64,000 nucleotides of DNA from Xanthobacteraceae bacterium (GCA_019745775.1 JAIESR010000001.1:35480-99479), one strand, 5' to 3'; positions 28,473 through 38,165 are shown, counted from the stretch's first letter. The notes: generated by a model from the sequence alone, not told the origin. A program made the numbers and translations.

Positions 28473-29054
28473 CTAGAAATCTCGCAGCTTCCGCTCGACC
28501 TTCCGGAGGAAGCGCTCGCGCTTCTCAACGGTGATGTCGTCCATCCCGTATTGCGCCAGCCAGAGCGTGCGCGCAGTCGGCGCGTAGAGCAGGCGGATGC
28601 CGCGCATCAGCGCGCTGCGGTTGGGGTCGCCGATCAGCTTGTTGAGCCACCAGGGCGAGCCATAGGTCGTCACGACGGCGAAGCGCGTGACATTGTGCAA
28701 TAGCGGGAGCGTTCTCCCACCCCTAAGCGTGAAGGCGACGCCCGGCACCCAGACCCGGTCGATGTAGCCCTTCAGGATCGCGGGCATGCCGTACCACCAG
28801 GTCGGGTACACAAAGACCAGGCCCTCGCAGCGGGTGAGCCGCTCGATTTCCTTCGCGATCGACGCGCGGTTGGCGCCGACGTCGTGATAGGCGCGGCGTT
28901 CCGCCTCCGACAGCACCGGCTGGAAGCCTTCCGCATTGAGATCGCAGTCGTCGACGGCGTGACCGGCCTCGCGCAACGTCTTCACCACGCACCGGTGCAG
29001 CGCCGCGACGTAACTGTCGCCGACCGGGTGCGCGTAGACCACCAGATAACGCAT
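28473..29054 (-). CDS. NAD(P)H-dependent oxidoreductase, flavodoxin-2 fold (quinone reductase-like)
   Basis: 193 residues. MRYLVVYAHPVGDSY is the FMN-binding first strand and loop of the NQO1/MdaB family; EGLVFVYPTWWYGMPAILKGYIDRVWVPGVAF is the second diagnostic block, and VVTTYGSPWW follows. Such cytoplasmic flavoproteins reduce quinones by two electrons. The rraA-like gene ends 16 bases upstream on the same strand, so both may be one transcript. Confidence 0.88.
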   Translation of the reverse strand: MRYLVVYAHPVGDSYVAALHRCVVKTLREAGHAVDDCDLNAEGFQPVLSEAERRAYHDVGANRASIAKEIERLTRCEGLVFVYPTWWYGMPAILKGYIDRVWVPGVAFTLRGGRTLPLLHNVTRFAVVTTYGSPWWLNKLIGDPNRSALMRGIRLLYAPTARTLWLAQYGMDDITVEKRERFLRKVERKLRDF

Positions 29055-29070
29055 CGCTGCCAGCCGTTCT

Positions 29071-29757
29071 TCAGCCCTTCAGCGCCGCCTTGATCGCGGC
29101 GACGCCGCCGCCGGATTTCGCCGCTGCGATGATGCGCGCCTCGGTGGCGGAAAGCTTGTCGTTCGCGGTCTTCATGGCGTCGATCTTGTCGACCGGCACC
29201 ACCACCGCGCCATGACGGTCGGCGTGGATCAAATCCCCGCTCCTGGTGGCCATGCCGGCTACCGAGATGTCCATGCCATAGTCGACCACGTGCACGTAGG
29301 CATGCGAGGGCACGATCATGGCGGCGAGCATCTGGAAGCCCGGTGCGATCATCGGGATGTCCCTTATGCTGCCGTCCGTCACGACCCCGAGGGCACCCAG
29401 CGCCTTGTGCACGTTCGACTGCACCTCGCCCCAGAACGCGCCGAAGCCGGCGTGCTCGCCGTCGAGATCGTGCATCACCATAATCGCGGGCTGCGGCGCA
29501 CTCGCAACGTAGTCGAGATAGTCGAGGCGCTTCTGCATGTAGCCGGCCTCGCCCAGCGGCACCTTGTCCTTGGCCTTGAAGGTCACGGTCTTGGCGAAGC
29601 CGACGATCGGCGGCAGGTCGGGGAAGGGGCAGTGCAGATGCCTGACGGTGTAGCCATGGCCGCGCCGCTCCGGTGCGACCATCTCGATCAAATTGCACAC
29701 CGTGGGGGTATCGATCGAGCGCAGGAACTCGAACTGGCTCTTGGTCACTGTGGTCAT
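29071..29757 (-). CDS. RraA family protein (HMG/CHA aldolase-like)
   Basis: 228 residues. IDTPTVCNLIEM starts the fold; GALGVVTDGSIRDIPMI holds the conserved Gly-x-x-x-x-x-Gly, Arg-Asp of the active site, and DLIHADRHGAVVVP the later Asp/His/Gly signature. Members are either 4-hydroxy-4-methyl-2-oxoglutarate aldolases (metal-dependent) or RNase E inhibitors; in alphaproteobacteria the metabolic role is more usual. It precedes the flavin reductase gene on the same strand. No nearby aromatic meta-cleavage genes fix the pathway. Confidence 0.87.
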   Translation of the reverse strand: MTTVTKSQFEFLRSIDTPTVCNLIEMVAPERRGHGYTVRHLHCPFPDLPPIVGFAKTVTFKAKDKVPLGEAGYMQKRLDYLDYVASAPQPAIMVMHDLDGEHAGFGAFWGEVQSNVHKALGALGVVTDGSIRDIPMIAPGFQMLAAMIVPSHAYVHVVDYGMDISVAGMATRSGDLIHADRHGAVVVPVDKIDAMKTANDKLSATEARIIAAAKSGGGVAAIKAALKG

Positions 29758-30023
29758 GCGGAAGTTTCCTCAGGCGCAGATCGAGCGGCGGTGTGCAGGT
29801 GACGCCCTTGCAGCGGCATTTCGAACCAAACCGATTTGAGGATAAACTATTGGAATCGCGAGTTTTTCCTTCATCCGGCCATAGTCTCGAGAAGATATCT
29901 CAACAACCGTGAACCTTAACCGGTCCTGAACCGACAACTATCATACCTGCAATGGGGCTGCGGGCCTTCCGTGTTTGGCAGTACCGCGCCCCCTCGCGCC
30001 TTGTGTTGGCTGGGGGAAATCGA

Positions 30024-31415
30024 ATGCTGCAATCCACTGGTTCGCGTGTCATCGCGATGCGCACTGTTACGCTCGCTATCCTCGCCACCGGCCTGATCGC
30101 CGGCCCAAGCCTCGCCCAGACCGGCAGCCCGGCCCCCAAAGCCAAGGCCAAGACCGATGCCAAGGCCGAGGCGAAGGCCCAAACCCAGGCAAAAGCGCCC
30201 AAGAAGTCGCTGCACGCCACCACCCGAATCTCCAATTCGCCGCACCCGACCTACGACGCCGAGACCGCGCGGCGCATCTCCGCCACCATGCTGAGCTATT
30301 CGACGCTCGAGGTGCGCGGCGGCTGGCCGACGCTGCCGCCGGAGGTCATGAAGCTCGCGCTCGGGTCGCAGGGCCCCGAAGTCGGGCTTCTGCGCGAACG
30401 GCTCGCCATCACCGATGACCTGCCGCCGCAGCAGGTGCGCGGCGACGTGTTCGACGCCAACCTTGCCGCCGCCATCCGCCGCTTCCAGTCGCGCCACGGC
30501 CTCGAAGACACCGGCACGGTCGGCCAGCGCACGCTCGCCGCGCTCAATGTCCCGGTCACGCAGCGGCTGCGCCAGCTCGCGGCCTCGCTCGATCGGCTCG
30601 CTGCCATGGATTTCACCTTCGGCGACCGCTACGTGGTAGTGAACATCCCCGCCGCCGTCGCCGAGGCGGTCGAGAACGGCCGTGTCGCGCGGCGTCATGC
30701 CACCATCGTCGGCAAGCCCGACCGGCCCTCGCCGCAGCTCACCACCCATCTCACGGCGGTGAACCTCAATCCGACCTGGACCGTGCCGCTCGGTATCCTG
30801 AAGAAAGATATCCGCACCAAGATGCGGCGCGATCCGGGCTACATCGCGCGCATGCACATGCGCGTGCTCGATGCCTCGGGCCGCGAGATCGATCCGTCGT
30901 CGGTGAACTGGCAGTCCGACGGCGCGCCGAACTACACCGTGCGGCAGGATTCCGGCACATGGAACGCGCTCGGCGCGCTGCGCTTCGACATGCCGAACCC
31001 GCACTCGGTGTATCTGCACGACACCAACAACCGCTCGCTGTTCAACGCCGACTACCGCTTCCAGTCGTCGGGCTGCGCGCGGCTGGAGAATCCGCGCGAC
31101 TTCGCGGTCTGGCTGTTACAGGGGCAGGGCGACTGGAGCCGCGCGCGGATCGATGCCGCGATCGCGACCACCCAGCGCCAGGACATCCGCCTGAACCGCA
31201 AGGTGCCGGTGGCCTGGGTCTACCTGACCGGCTGGGTCGCCCGCGACAACGTCGTGCACTTCCGCGACGACATCTACAACCACGACACCGCGCCTTCGCG
31301 CGCGCTGGTAGCGGACCTGCGCTCACCGCGTGACGAATTGCGCGCCTCCGGCTTCATCCTGCAATCTGCCGATCCGGAGCCGATCCGGCAGGTCTCGTGG
31401 CTCGACAGCCAATAG
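30024..31415 (+). CDS. L,D-transpeptidase with peptidoglycan-binding domain
   Basis: 463 residues from ATG 30024, after GGGGGAA; ATG 30057 is an alternative. Signal peptide up to about GPSLAQ, then a Lys/Ala-rich linker. The PG-binding domain (about 110-180) has FDANLAAAIRRFQSRHGLEDTG. The YkuD domain (about 205-365) has His332 (YLHDTN) and catalytic Cys351 in SSGCARLE. It makes 3-3 crosslinks or attaches proteins to peptidoglycan in the periplasm. The layout is that of YcbB/LdtD-type enzymes. The 266-base upstream gap holds TTAACC motifs and no gene. Confidence 0.92.
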   Translation: MLQSTGSRVIAMRTVTLAILATGLIAGPSLAQTGSPAPKAKAKTDAKAEAKAQTQAKAPKKSLHATTRISNSPHPTYDAETARRISATMLSYSTLEVRGGWPTLPPEVMKLALGSQGPEVGLLRERLAITDDLPPQQVRGDVFDANLAAAIRRFQSRHGLEDTGTVGQRTLAALNVPVTQRLRQLAASLDRLAAMDFTFGDRYVVVNIPAAVAEAVENGRVARRHATIVGKPDRPSPQLTTHLTAVNLNPTWTVPLGILKKDIRTKMRRDPGYIARMHMRVLDASGREIDPSSVNWQSDGAPNYTVRQDSGTWNALGALRFDMPNPHSVYLHDTNNRSLFNADYRFQSSGCARLENPRDFAVWLLQGQGDWSRARIDAAIATTQRQDIRLNRKVPVAWVYLTGWVARDNVVHFRDDIYNHDTAPSRALVADLRSPRDELRASGFILQSADPEPIRQVSWLDSQ

Positions 31416-31422
31416 GACGCGT

Positions 31423-32595
31423 TCAAGCGGCTGCCGAAGCAGTAGGCTGATCTTTCCAGCCCAGCGCGACCACAGCCGCGATGATCGCGATCATCGCGGC
31501 TACGAGCGTGACGCAGGCTGGCCAGCCCGCTTTCTCCCACGCGATGCCGGCCAGGAACGCGCCGAAGCTGCCGCCGATATAGAAGATCGTGACATAGAGC
31601 CCGACCGCCGATGATCGGCCTTCCTGGGCCGTGAGCGTGACATAGCCGGTCGAGATCGCCTGCGAGATCAGCCCGCAGACAGCGCACACCGAAAGCCCGG
31701 CGATGATCGCCGTGAGCGACGGGATCAGCGTCAGCAGGATTCCCAGCACCCACACCGCGCAATTGCCGATCATGAACGGCCGCCGCCCGAACCGATGGAT
31801 GAAGCGCCCGGTCATCGGCGTGACGGCGGCGCCGAGGAGATAGACCAGGAAGATCGTGCCGAGCATGGTCGCCGAAAACGAGAACGGCGGCGCCGCGAGA
31901 ACGAAATTGATGTAGGTGAAGGTGGCGATGAAGTTGAACAGCGTGCCGAAACCGACCGCATAGGTGGCGAGAAGCTGCGGGTTGCGCAGATGCAGGAGCA
32001 TCTGCTTGAGCGACGCCGCGAGGCTTTCCGAGCGCACGAAGCGACGCTCGCGCGGCAGGAGCACCGCGACCGCGGCTGCGGCCGCGAGCGTGATCACAGC
32101 GAGCGCCGCATAGGCCAGCCGCCAGCCGACCAGGTCGGTCAGCACGCCGGTGACGAAGCGCCCGCTGAATCCGCCGAGGCTCGCGCCCGATGTATAGATT
32201 CCGGCCATGCCGGCGACCTCCGCCGCCGGCCATTCGTCGCCGATATAGGCGATGATCACCGCGAAGATCGAGGGCAGCGTGAGCCCCTGGATGAAACGCC
32301 AGATGATGAGCGCCTGCACGTCCGGTGCCATCGCGATCATCAGAGTCGGGACGGCGAGCGCCACCATCGACGCGGTGATCACGCGCTTGCGTCCGATGAC
32401 GTCGGCGACCGCGCCGCTGAACGGGGCGGTGAGCGCAACCGCGAGCGTGCCGGCGGTCATTGTGGCGCTGATGACGGCGGCGCTGACCGCGAATTCCGCC
32501 GCCAGCGACGGCAGGAGCGACTGCGGCGAGTAGAGGTTGATGAAGGTGCAGAAGCCGGCAAGGCCGACGGCGGTGCCGCGCGCGAGCTTGTTCAT
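31423..32595 (-). CDS. MFS transporter, YnfM-like
   Basis: 390 residues with 12 predicted helices. FCTFINLYSPQSLLPSLAAEF, SGAVADVIGRKRVI (loop 2-3 MFS motif) and PMTGRFIHRFGRRPFMIGN (loop 8-9 counterpart) place it in the major facilitator superfamily, close to YnfM-type drug or metabolite exporters. Its ATG overlaps the stop of the upstream kinase-like gene by 4 bases (ATGA), so they are translationally coupled. Substrate is unknown. Confidence 0.9.
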   Translation of the reverse strand: MNKLARGTAVGLAGFCTFINLYSPQSLLPSLAAEFAVSAAVISATMTAGTLAVALTAPFSGAVADVIGRKRVITASMVALAVPTLMIAMAPDVQALIIWRFIQGLTLPSIFAVIIAYIGDEWPAAEVAGMAGIYTSGASLGGFSGRFVTGVLTDLVGWRLAYAALAVITLAAAAAVAVLLPRERRFVRSESLAASLKQMLLHLRNPQLLATYAVGFGTLFNFIATFTYINFVLAAPPFSFSATMLGTIFLVYLLGAAVTPMTGRFIHRFGRRPFMIGNCAVWVLGILLTLIPSLTAIIAGLSVCAVCGLISQAISTGYVTLTAQEGRSSAVGLYVTIFYIGGSFGAFLAGIAWEKAGWPACVTLVAAMIAIIAAVVALGWKDQPTASAAA

Positions 32596-34181
32596 GCAAG
32601 GATGGCTTTCGCGCGTTGCAGGGTCTCGTCCGGCGTGCCGGAGGCGTCGATGCGCCGCCAGGTCAGGGCGCCGAGGTCGTATCTCTCCTGGGCGCGCGCG
32701 ACCTCGGCATCGGCGTCGGAGGCGTCGCGTTCGCGGGCTCCGGCACGTTGTGCGCGCGTAGCGACATCGGCTTCCAGAAATAGCCCCACGAAGCGCGCGC
32801 TAATGTCCAACGCGGCGCGCTCGGCCTGCGCGCGTTCCCCGGGCCGCGCGAACACGGCGTCGACGATGGCCGAATGCCCGGCGGCGACGGCGCGGCGGGC
32901 CTTCTCGATGATGGCGTCGTACACCCGCCCGGTCACCTCCGGTTCATAGGCGTCCTGTGGCAGTGCTTCGAGCTCGCCCTTGCCGAACAGCGCCTTGCGC
33001 TCGACGTCGGAGCGGATGACGACCGCCCCCGGCGCCGGGGCGAGGGCAGGGGCGAGCGCGCGCGCCAAGACCGACTTGCCGGTTCCGGAGAGTCCGCCGA
33101 GCGCGACCAACACCGGCTTCGCCGGTGCGATGAAGCGGCGCGCAAAATCGAAATACGTGCGCGCGCTGTGTTCGATTGCCGCCTGCTCGTCGGGCTTGGC
33201 GTGCGCGAGCCGCGCCACTGTCACCTTGGCCCGGATCGCCGCCCGCATCGCCAGGAAGAACGGCAGCGCCATGAGCGCATCGAGGTTCTCGTTATGCCGC
33301 GCTTCGGCGAGATAGCGGTTGAATACGATATTGGCGGCCGGCGTGAGGTCACGTTCGACGAGGTCCATCAACAGGAACGCGAGATCGTAGAGCACGTCAC
33401 CGGATGCGATCACCTCGCTGAACTCGATCGCGTCGAACAGCACCGGCCTGTCGTCTATCAGCACGATGTTGCCGAGATGCAGATCGCCGTGGATGCGGCG
33501 GATGAATCCCCGCCGCCCCCGTGCGTCGAGCAGGGGGCGGATGCGCGCAAAGGCGGCGCGGCCCGCCTCTGCGAACGCCTGGTTCTGATCGGCGGGAAAC
33601 AACTCCGGACGTCCGGCGAATGCTTCGGCATGCTCGTCGATGTAGCTTCCGAGCGCCGCGATCCACAGCTCGGCATCGGCGGGCTCTGCGTCCGCATGCG
33701 ACGCGGCCACGGTGCGGCCGAGTGCGTCCGCAAGCGCGGCGTCGATCTTGCCCGCCGCTGCGAGGTGGTCGAGGGTGAGGTTCTCGTCGAAGCGGCGCAT
33801 CTCAAGCGTCCACTCGACCGGCTCGCCGTGCCCGTCGAGGGCCAGCCGGCCGTCCGCCTCGCGCGTGATCGCAACCACGCGGCGATAGATGTCGGGCGCG
33901 GTGCGCCGGTTGATCGCAAGCTCGGTCTCGCAAGCGGCCTTGCGCTTTTCAAGCGTCGAATAATCGAGGAACGGGAAGCGCACCGCGCGTTTGACCTTCA
34001 GCGCCCGTTCGCCCGCCAGGAACAACGATGCCGCGTGCGTGTCGATCCGCTTCACCGCATGGTGGCCATGCGCTTGGGCAATATGCGCTTGGGCAAGATG
34101 CGCATGGCCGCCATAGGTCGCCGGGTCGGCGAGCAGCGCGAACACCGGCTCCTGCGATTGCGTGGCGTCGTCCATCGGCAC
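32592..34181 (-). CDS. Bifunctional APH-like / P-loop kinase-like protein
   Basis: 529 residues. The first half resembles aminoglycoside phosphotransferase kinases: HGDLHLGN (231-238) is the catalytic loop and LFDAIEF (249-255) the metal-binding Asp segment. The second half has a P-loop GGLSGTGKS (362-370) and reads like a small-molecule or nucleotide kinase of the AAA_33 group. This fusion is widespread in proteobacteria and its substrate is not known. Near the N-terminus a 15-bp tandem repeat codes for repeated AHxAQ units. ATG 34175 is an alternative start. Coupled to the MFS gene. Confidence 0.88.
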   Translation of the reverse strand: MPMDDATQSQEPVFALLADPATYGGHAHLAQAHIAQAHGHHAVKRIDTHAASLFLAGERALKVKRAVRFPFLDYSTLEKRKAACETELAINRRTAPDIYRRVVAITREADGRLALDGHGEPVEWTLEMRRFDENLTLDHLAAAGKIDAALADALGRTVAASHADAEPADAELWIAALGSYIDEHAEAFAGRPELFPADQNQAFAEAGRAAFARIRPLLDARGRRGFIRRIHGDLHLGNIVLIDDRPVLFDAIEFSEVIASGDVLYDLAFLLMDLVERDLTPAANIVFNRYLAEARHNENLDALMALPFFLAMRAAIRAKVTVARLAHAKPDEQAAIEHSARTYFDFARRFIAPAKPVLVALGGLSGTGKSVLARALAPALAPAPGAVVIRSDVERKALFGKGELEALPQDAYEPEVTGRVYDAIIEKARRAVAAGHSAIVDAVFARPGERAQAERAALDISARFVGLFLEADVATRAQRAGARERDASDADAEVARAQERYDLGALTWRRIDASGTPDETLQRAKAILA

Positions 34182-34259
34182 ATCCGGTCGTCGCAGCCAT
34201 TGACGGTCATGTGCTTAGCATCGATTTTGTTCCGTTGCGCCCAACCGATGGAGGACACC

Positions 34260-34583
34260 GTGCTTGTCGATCTTCGCACTTATCGCGTGAAACCCGGCTT
34301 CGCCCAGGCCCAGATGGATGTCTACGAGAAATATGGCCTCGCCACCCAGATCAAATATTGCGGCGAGCCGATCGCCTATCTCTCGGCCGAAAGCGGCGAT
34401 CTCAACACGCTGGTGCACCTGTGGGCGTTCAAGGACGCCGGCGACCGCGCCGAGCGCCGCGCCGCCATGACCAAGGAGCCGGCCTGGCACGAATATGTGC
34501 GCCAGAACGCGGAGAGCGGCTACATCGTCGACCAGCGCACCAGCCTGATGGTGCCGGCCAAGTTTGCGCCGATCAAGCGCTAG
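34260..34583 (+). CDS. NIPSNAP family protein
   Basis: 107 residues from GTG 34260, which has GGAGG (34250-34254) at ideal spacing; ATG 34248 would place that site inside the gene. LVDLRTYRVKPGFAQAQMDVYEKYG and LVHLWAFKDAGDRAERRAAM are the NIPSNAP (dimeric alpha/beta barrel) pattern. Bacterial members are of unclear function and often sit beside catabolic or transport genes. The next gene on the strand is a ThDP enzyme after a hairpin. Confidence 0.88.
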   Translation: MLVDLRTYRVKPGFAQAQMDVYEKYGLATQIKYCGEPIAYLSAESGDLNTLVHLWAFKDAGDRAERRAAMTKEPAWHEYVRQNAESGYIVDQRTSLMVPAKFAPIKR

Positions 34584-34594
34584 CGCGGCATTTG

Positions 34595-34626
34595 GGGGTC
34601 GTTCCTGCTTTCGTGGGAACGACCCC
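34595..34626. repeat. Palindrome between NIPSNAP and ThDP enzyme genes (REP relic or terminator)
   Basis: GGGGTCGTTCC (34595-34605) pairs perfectly with 34616-34626. The inner part TGCTTTCGTG resembles the C-CGC-tttc-GCG-G core of the REP hairpins here with two changes. No T-run follows, so it is more likely a worn repeat than an intrinsic terminator, though it may still weaken transcription. Confidence 0.6.
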
Positions 34627-34664
34627 GGTTGCTATAACCCTGCCGGATGCGACAGGAGCAAGCG

Positions 34665-36347
34665 ATGCGCAGCAGTGACGGCATGCGGACCGGCGGCGAA
34701 ATCCTCGCCGATCAACTCGCGATCCATGGCGTGCGCCATGTGTTCTGCGTGCCGGGCGAGAGCTACATCGCCGCGCTCGACGGCATGTATGGCGGCCCGA
34801 TCGAGCTGACGGTGTGCCGCCAGGAAGGCGGCGCCTCGATGATGGCCGAGGCGGTCGGCAAGGCCACCGGCGAGCCCGGCGTCTGTTTCGTCACCCGCGG
34901 GCCCGGCGCCACCAATGCGTCGGCGGGCCTGCACATTGCACGGCAGGATTCCACGCCGATGATTCTGTTCGTCGGCCAGATCGGGCGCGATATGCGCGAG
35001 CGCGAGGCGTTCCAGGAGCTCGACTACCGCGCCGTATTCGGTTCGATCGCCAAATGGGTGACCGAGATCGACGACCCCGCCCGCATCCCGGAACTCGTCT
35101 CGCGCGCGTTCTATACCGCCGCCAACGGCCGGCCCGGTCCGGTGGTGGTCGCGCTGCCGGAGGACATGCTGGAGGAGCGCGCCGCCGTTGCCGACGTTCC
35201 AGCGTTCGAGGCGATCGAGACTTCGCCCGGCGCGGCCGAGATCGAGCGCATGCGCCAGCTCCTGGCCGAAGCGCAACGGCCGATCGTCATTGCCGGCGGC
35301 AGCCGCTGGTCGGAGGCGGCAAGTGCCGCGCTCATGCGCTTCGCGGAGCGCTTCGACGTTCCGGTCGCGACCTCGTTCCGCCGCACCCATGTGATGGATC
35401 CGCTGCATCCGAGCTATGCCGGCGACCTCGCCAGCGGTCCCAATCCGAAGCTCTTGGCGCGCATCAAGGCGGCGGACCTGGTGCTGCTGATCGGCGGCCG
35501 CCTCGGCGAGTGGCCGACGCAAGGCTACACCCTGCTTGACGTTCCGGTGCCGAAGCAGACACTGATCCACGTCCATCCCGGCATCGAAGAGCTCGGCCGC
35601 GTCTACCGTCCGCATCTGGCGATCCACGCCACGCCGACCGCCTTTGCCGCAGCGCTCGACCAGGTGCCGGCGCCGAACGACGTGCGCTGGCGTGACGAGA
35701 CCAAGGCTGCGCATGCCGACTATCTCGTATTCTCCGAAAAGCCCACCACGGTACCGGGGCCGGTCAATCTCGGCGAAATCGTCGTCGGCTTGCGCGATGC
35801 TTTGCCGGCCGACGCCATCGTGACCACCGGCGCGGGGAATTTCTCGATCTGGGTGCAGCGGTTCTACCGCTACCGCAAGTACGGCACGCTCTATGCCCCG
35901 GCTTCCGGCTCCATGGGCTACGGCTTACCGGCGGCGGTCGCGATGAAGCGCACGATGCCGGAGCGCACCGTGGTGGCGTTCTGCGGCGACGGCGACTTCA
36001 TGATGACTGGGCAGGAGTTCGCCACCGCCGTGCAATACGAGCTGCCGCTGATCGTCGTCGTGGTCGACAACGGCATCTACGGCACCATCCGCATGCACCA
36101 GGAGCGGCATTATCCTGGCCGCGTGATCGCGACGACGTTGCGCAATCCGGACTTCGCGGCCTATGCGAAAGCGTTCGGCGGCGTCGGCTTCACGGTCGAG
36201 AAGACCGCCGACTTCGCGCCGGCCTTCAAGGCGGCGCAGCAGGCGGGCAAGCCCGCGATCATCCACGTCAAAGTCGAAACCGACGCGATCGCGCCAAGCG
36301 CCACGCTCAGCGCCATCCGCAAGCAGGCACAGGCCGCGCATCGCTGA
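34665..36347 (+). CDS. Thiamine pyrophosphate-dependent enzyme, acetolactate synthase-like
   Basis: 560 residues from ATG 34665 (AGGAG 6 bases upstream; ATG 34647 is worse). Three ThDP-family domains: PYR with the conserved Glu54 in CRQEGGASMMAEA, central domain IKAADLVLLIGGRLGEWPTQ, and PP domain with GDGDFMMTGQEF ... VVVDNGIYGTIRMHQ, the Mg-ThDP motif. It resembles the thiamine-dependent synthase/decarboxylase group rather than the main IlvB. Substrate is unknown. A TetR regulator follows 44 bases downstream. Confidence 0.9.
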   Translation: MRSSDGMRTGGEILADQLAIHGVRHVFCVPGESYIAALDGMYGGPIELTVCRQEGGASMMAEAVGKATGEPGVCFVTRGPGATNASAGLHIARQDSTPMILFVGQIGRDMREREAFQELDYRAVFGSIAKWVTEIDDPARIPELVSRAFYTAANGRPGPVVVALPEDMLEERAAVADVPAFEAIETSPGAAEIERMRQLLAEAQRPIVIAGGSRWSEAASAALMRFAERFDVPVATSFRRTHVMDPLHPSYAGDLASGPNPKLLARIKAADLVLLIGGRLGEWPTQGYTLLDVPVPKQTLIHVHPGIEELGRVYRPHLAIHATPTAFAAALDQVPAPNDVRWRDETKAAHADYLVFSEKPTTVPGPVNLGEIVVGLRDALPADAIVTTGAGNFSIWVQRFYRYRKYGTLYAPASGSMGYGLPAAVAMKRTMPERTVVAFCGDGDFMMTGQEFATAVQYELPLIVVVVDNGIYGTIRMHQERHYPGRVIATTLRNPDFAAYAKAFGGVGFTVEKTADFAPAFKAAQQAGKPAIIHVKVETDAIAPSATLSAIRKQAQAAHR

Positions 36348-36391
36348 AAGCGCATTGCGCGCTTGGGGTGAATCATGGCTCACTCTTTGCC

Positions 36392-37048
36392 ATGCCTTAC
36401 CGGCGCACCGACAATGTCCGGCGCAAGCTCTCCGCCCGGCGCGACGCGATCCTGACCGCGGCGCGCACGCTGGCGTCGGACGGCGGCATCGCTGCGGTGC
36501 AGATCGCGCCGGTGGCCGAGCGTGCCGGGATCGCGGCCGGCACCGTCTATCGCTACTTCCCGTCGAAGACCGAGCTTGTGGCCGAACTGGTTGCGGCGCT
36601 GGCGCAGGCCGAAATCGCCGCGCTGTCGAAGGCCGCCGACGCCGCGCCCGGGCCGATGTCGGCGCTCGCGGCGGCGGTCGCGACCTTCGGCGCGCGGGCG
36701 CTCGCCGACCGTCGGCTCGCCTTCGCGCTGATCGCCGAGCCGGTCGGGCAAGACGTCGACGCCGCCCGCGTGAAGTACCGCAAGGCGCTGGCCGACGCCT
36801 TCGAGATGCGCATCCGTGCGGCACTCGCCGGGGGCCATCTGCCGGATCAGGATCCGGCCGCGGCCGCGCCGGCCTTGGTCGGCGCGCTGATCGAAGGGTT
36901 AATCGGGCCCTTGGCGCCAAAAAATGGCGAGGACCCCGCCAAGCAGCGCGCGGCGGTGCAGGCGCTGACCTTGTTTGCATTGCGGGCGCTCGGCGTGATT
37001 GACGCCCGCGCCCGTGGGCTGGTGGTGCAGACCCGGATCGCGGGTTGA
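36392..37048 (+). CDS. TetR/AcrR family transcriptional regulator
   Basis: 218 residues from ATG 36392; GTG 36368 in frame is possible, but relatives I recall begin MPYRRS. The HTH region is RRDAILTAARTLASDGGIAAVQIAPVAERAGIAAGTVYRYFPSKTEL in separate blocks (about 18-62), the classic TetR pattern with VYRYFPSK. The ligand domain is Ala-rich. It may control the ThDP enzyme upstream or the divergent genes; no operator was located with confidence. Confidence 0.9.
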   Translation: MPYRRTDNVRRKLSARRDAILTAARTLASDGGIAAVQIAPVAERAGIAAGTVYRYFPSKTELVAELVAALAQAEIAALSKAADAAPGPMSALAAAVATFGARALADRRLAFALIAEPVGQDVDAARVKYRKALADAFEMRIRAALAGGHLPDQDPAAAAPALVGALIEGLIGPLAPKNGEDPAKQRAAVQALTLFALRALGVIDARARGLVVQTRIAG

Positions 37049-37052
37049 GGCC

Positions 37053-38165
37053 TTACTGCAGCGTGGCGCCGGCGATCCAGTCGGTGACCGCGCGCAGCGC
37101 GCAGTCGCGGCTTTCGTCCTTGCAATGCGCCTCGTAGACGGCGAGCTGTGCGTCAGCGGAGGTGCCAGCCGCCGCGATCGCCTGGCAACGCCTGATCTCG
37201 GTCGCGCATTCAAGCGCGTCGATGTCGGGCTGCGTTTCCTCGATCAGCCGATCGAGCATTTCGGCAACGGTGACGGCGCCTTCCTCGGCCACGAAGGTGC
37301 CGTCGACGCCGTAGCGCTGCGCACGCCACTTGTTCTCGACGACGATGGCGCGCGAGACCGCGTTCATATCGGCATTGCGCCAGGGGTTGTTGTAGAGGTG
37401 ACGCGACAGAACCCGGTAGAGCGCCGCGATCGCCAGCGTATCGTCGAGCAGCGTGCAGCAGTCGGGCGCGCGCAGCTCGAGCGTCGGATGGTTCAGCGAG
37501 GGACGGATCGCCCACCAGACATAGCTTGAATCCTCCATCACACCAGCCTTCACCAGGGCGGCGACATAGGCGTCGAATTCTTCCTTGGTGCGGAACAGCT
37601 CCGGCACGCCGGTGCGCGGCAGCTCGTCATAGGCCGCCAGCCGGTAGCCCTTGAGCCCGGTTCGGCGCGATTGCCAGAACGGCGACGAAGTCGAGAGCGC
37701 CAGGAATAGCGGCAGATAGGGGAGCATCCGGTACATCAGGTCGACCCGCGCATCCGGATCGGGCAGCTCGATATGCACATGCATGCCGCATAGCATGTTG
37801 CGCTGACCGATCATCTGGAGATCGTGCATCACGGCGTCGTAGCGGTCCTTCTGAGTCTGCACGGAATCGCCCCAGATCGCGGTTGGATGCGTGCCGGCGG
37901 CCAGGAAAGCGAGGCCGTGATCGGCGGCGACGGCGGCGAGCGTCTGCCTCAGCCCGTGCAGTTCCCTGCGCGCCTCCGCCATGCTGGTATGGGGCGACGA
38001 CACTACCTCGATCTGCGACTGCAGGAATTCACCCGCGATGCGCCCGCCGGTGGCCTTGCGCGCAGCTTCCAAGAACGCCTGCGGCATGTCACGCGCGACC
38101 GACTTGGTCTGCGCGTCGACCAGGAAATACTCTTCCTCGATGCCGAAGGTGAAGTTACCGGCCAT
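37053..38165 (-). CDS. Carboxylate-amine ligase, YbdK family (GCS2)
   Basis: 370 residues from ATG 38165. FTFGIEEEYFLVD is the family start with the metal-binding Glu cluster; HVHIELPDPDARVDLMYRM and LRAPDCC are later conserved blocks. The family is related to glutamate-cysteine ligase 2 and has weak such activity in E. coli YbdK; its true substrate is not settled. Upstream in-frame codons to 38288 lack family similarity. It converges with the TetR gene, 4 bases apart. Confidence 0.9.
   Translation of the reverse strand: MAGNFTFGIEEEYFLVDAQTKSVARDMPQAFLEAARKATGGRIAGEFLQSQIEVVSSPHTSMAEARRELHGLRQTLAAVAADHGLAFLAAGTHPTAIWGDSVQTQKDRYDAVMHDLQMIGQRNMLCGMHVHIELPDPDARVDLMYRMLPYLPLFLALSTSSPFWQSRRTGLKGYRLAAYDELPRTGVPELFRTKEEFDAYVAALVKAGVMEDSSYVWWAIRPSLNHPTLELRAPDCCTLLDDTLAIAALYRVLSRHLYNNPWRNADMNAVSRAIVVENKWRAQRYGVDGTFVAEEGAVTVAEMLDRLIEETQPDIDALECATEIRRCQAIAAAGTSADAQLAVYEAHCKDESRDCALRAVTDWIAGATLQ

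Noticed and set aside
36368..36391. GTG 36368 as the TetR start, adding eight residues
   Set aside because: The added residues do not resemble the family start, and ATG 36392 begins the expected MPYRR. It remains possible because neither start has a good ribosome site.
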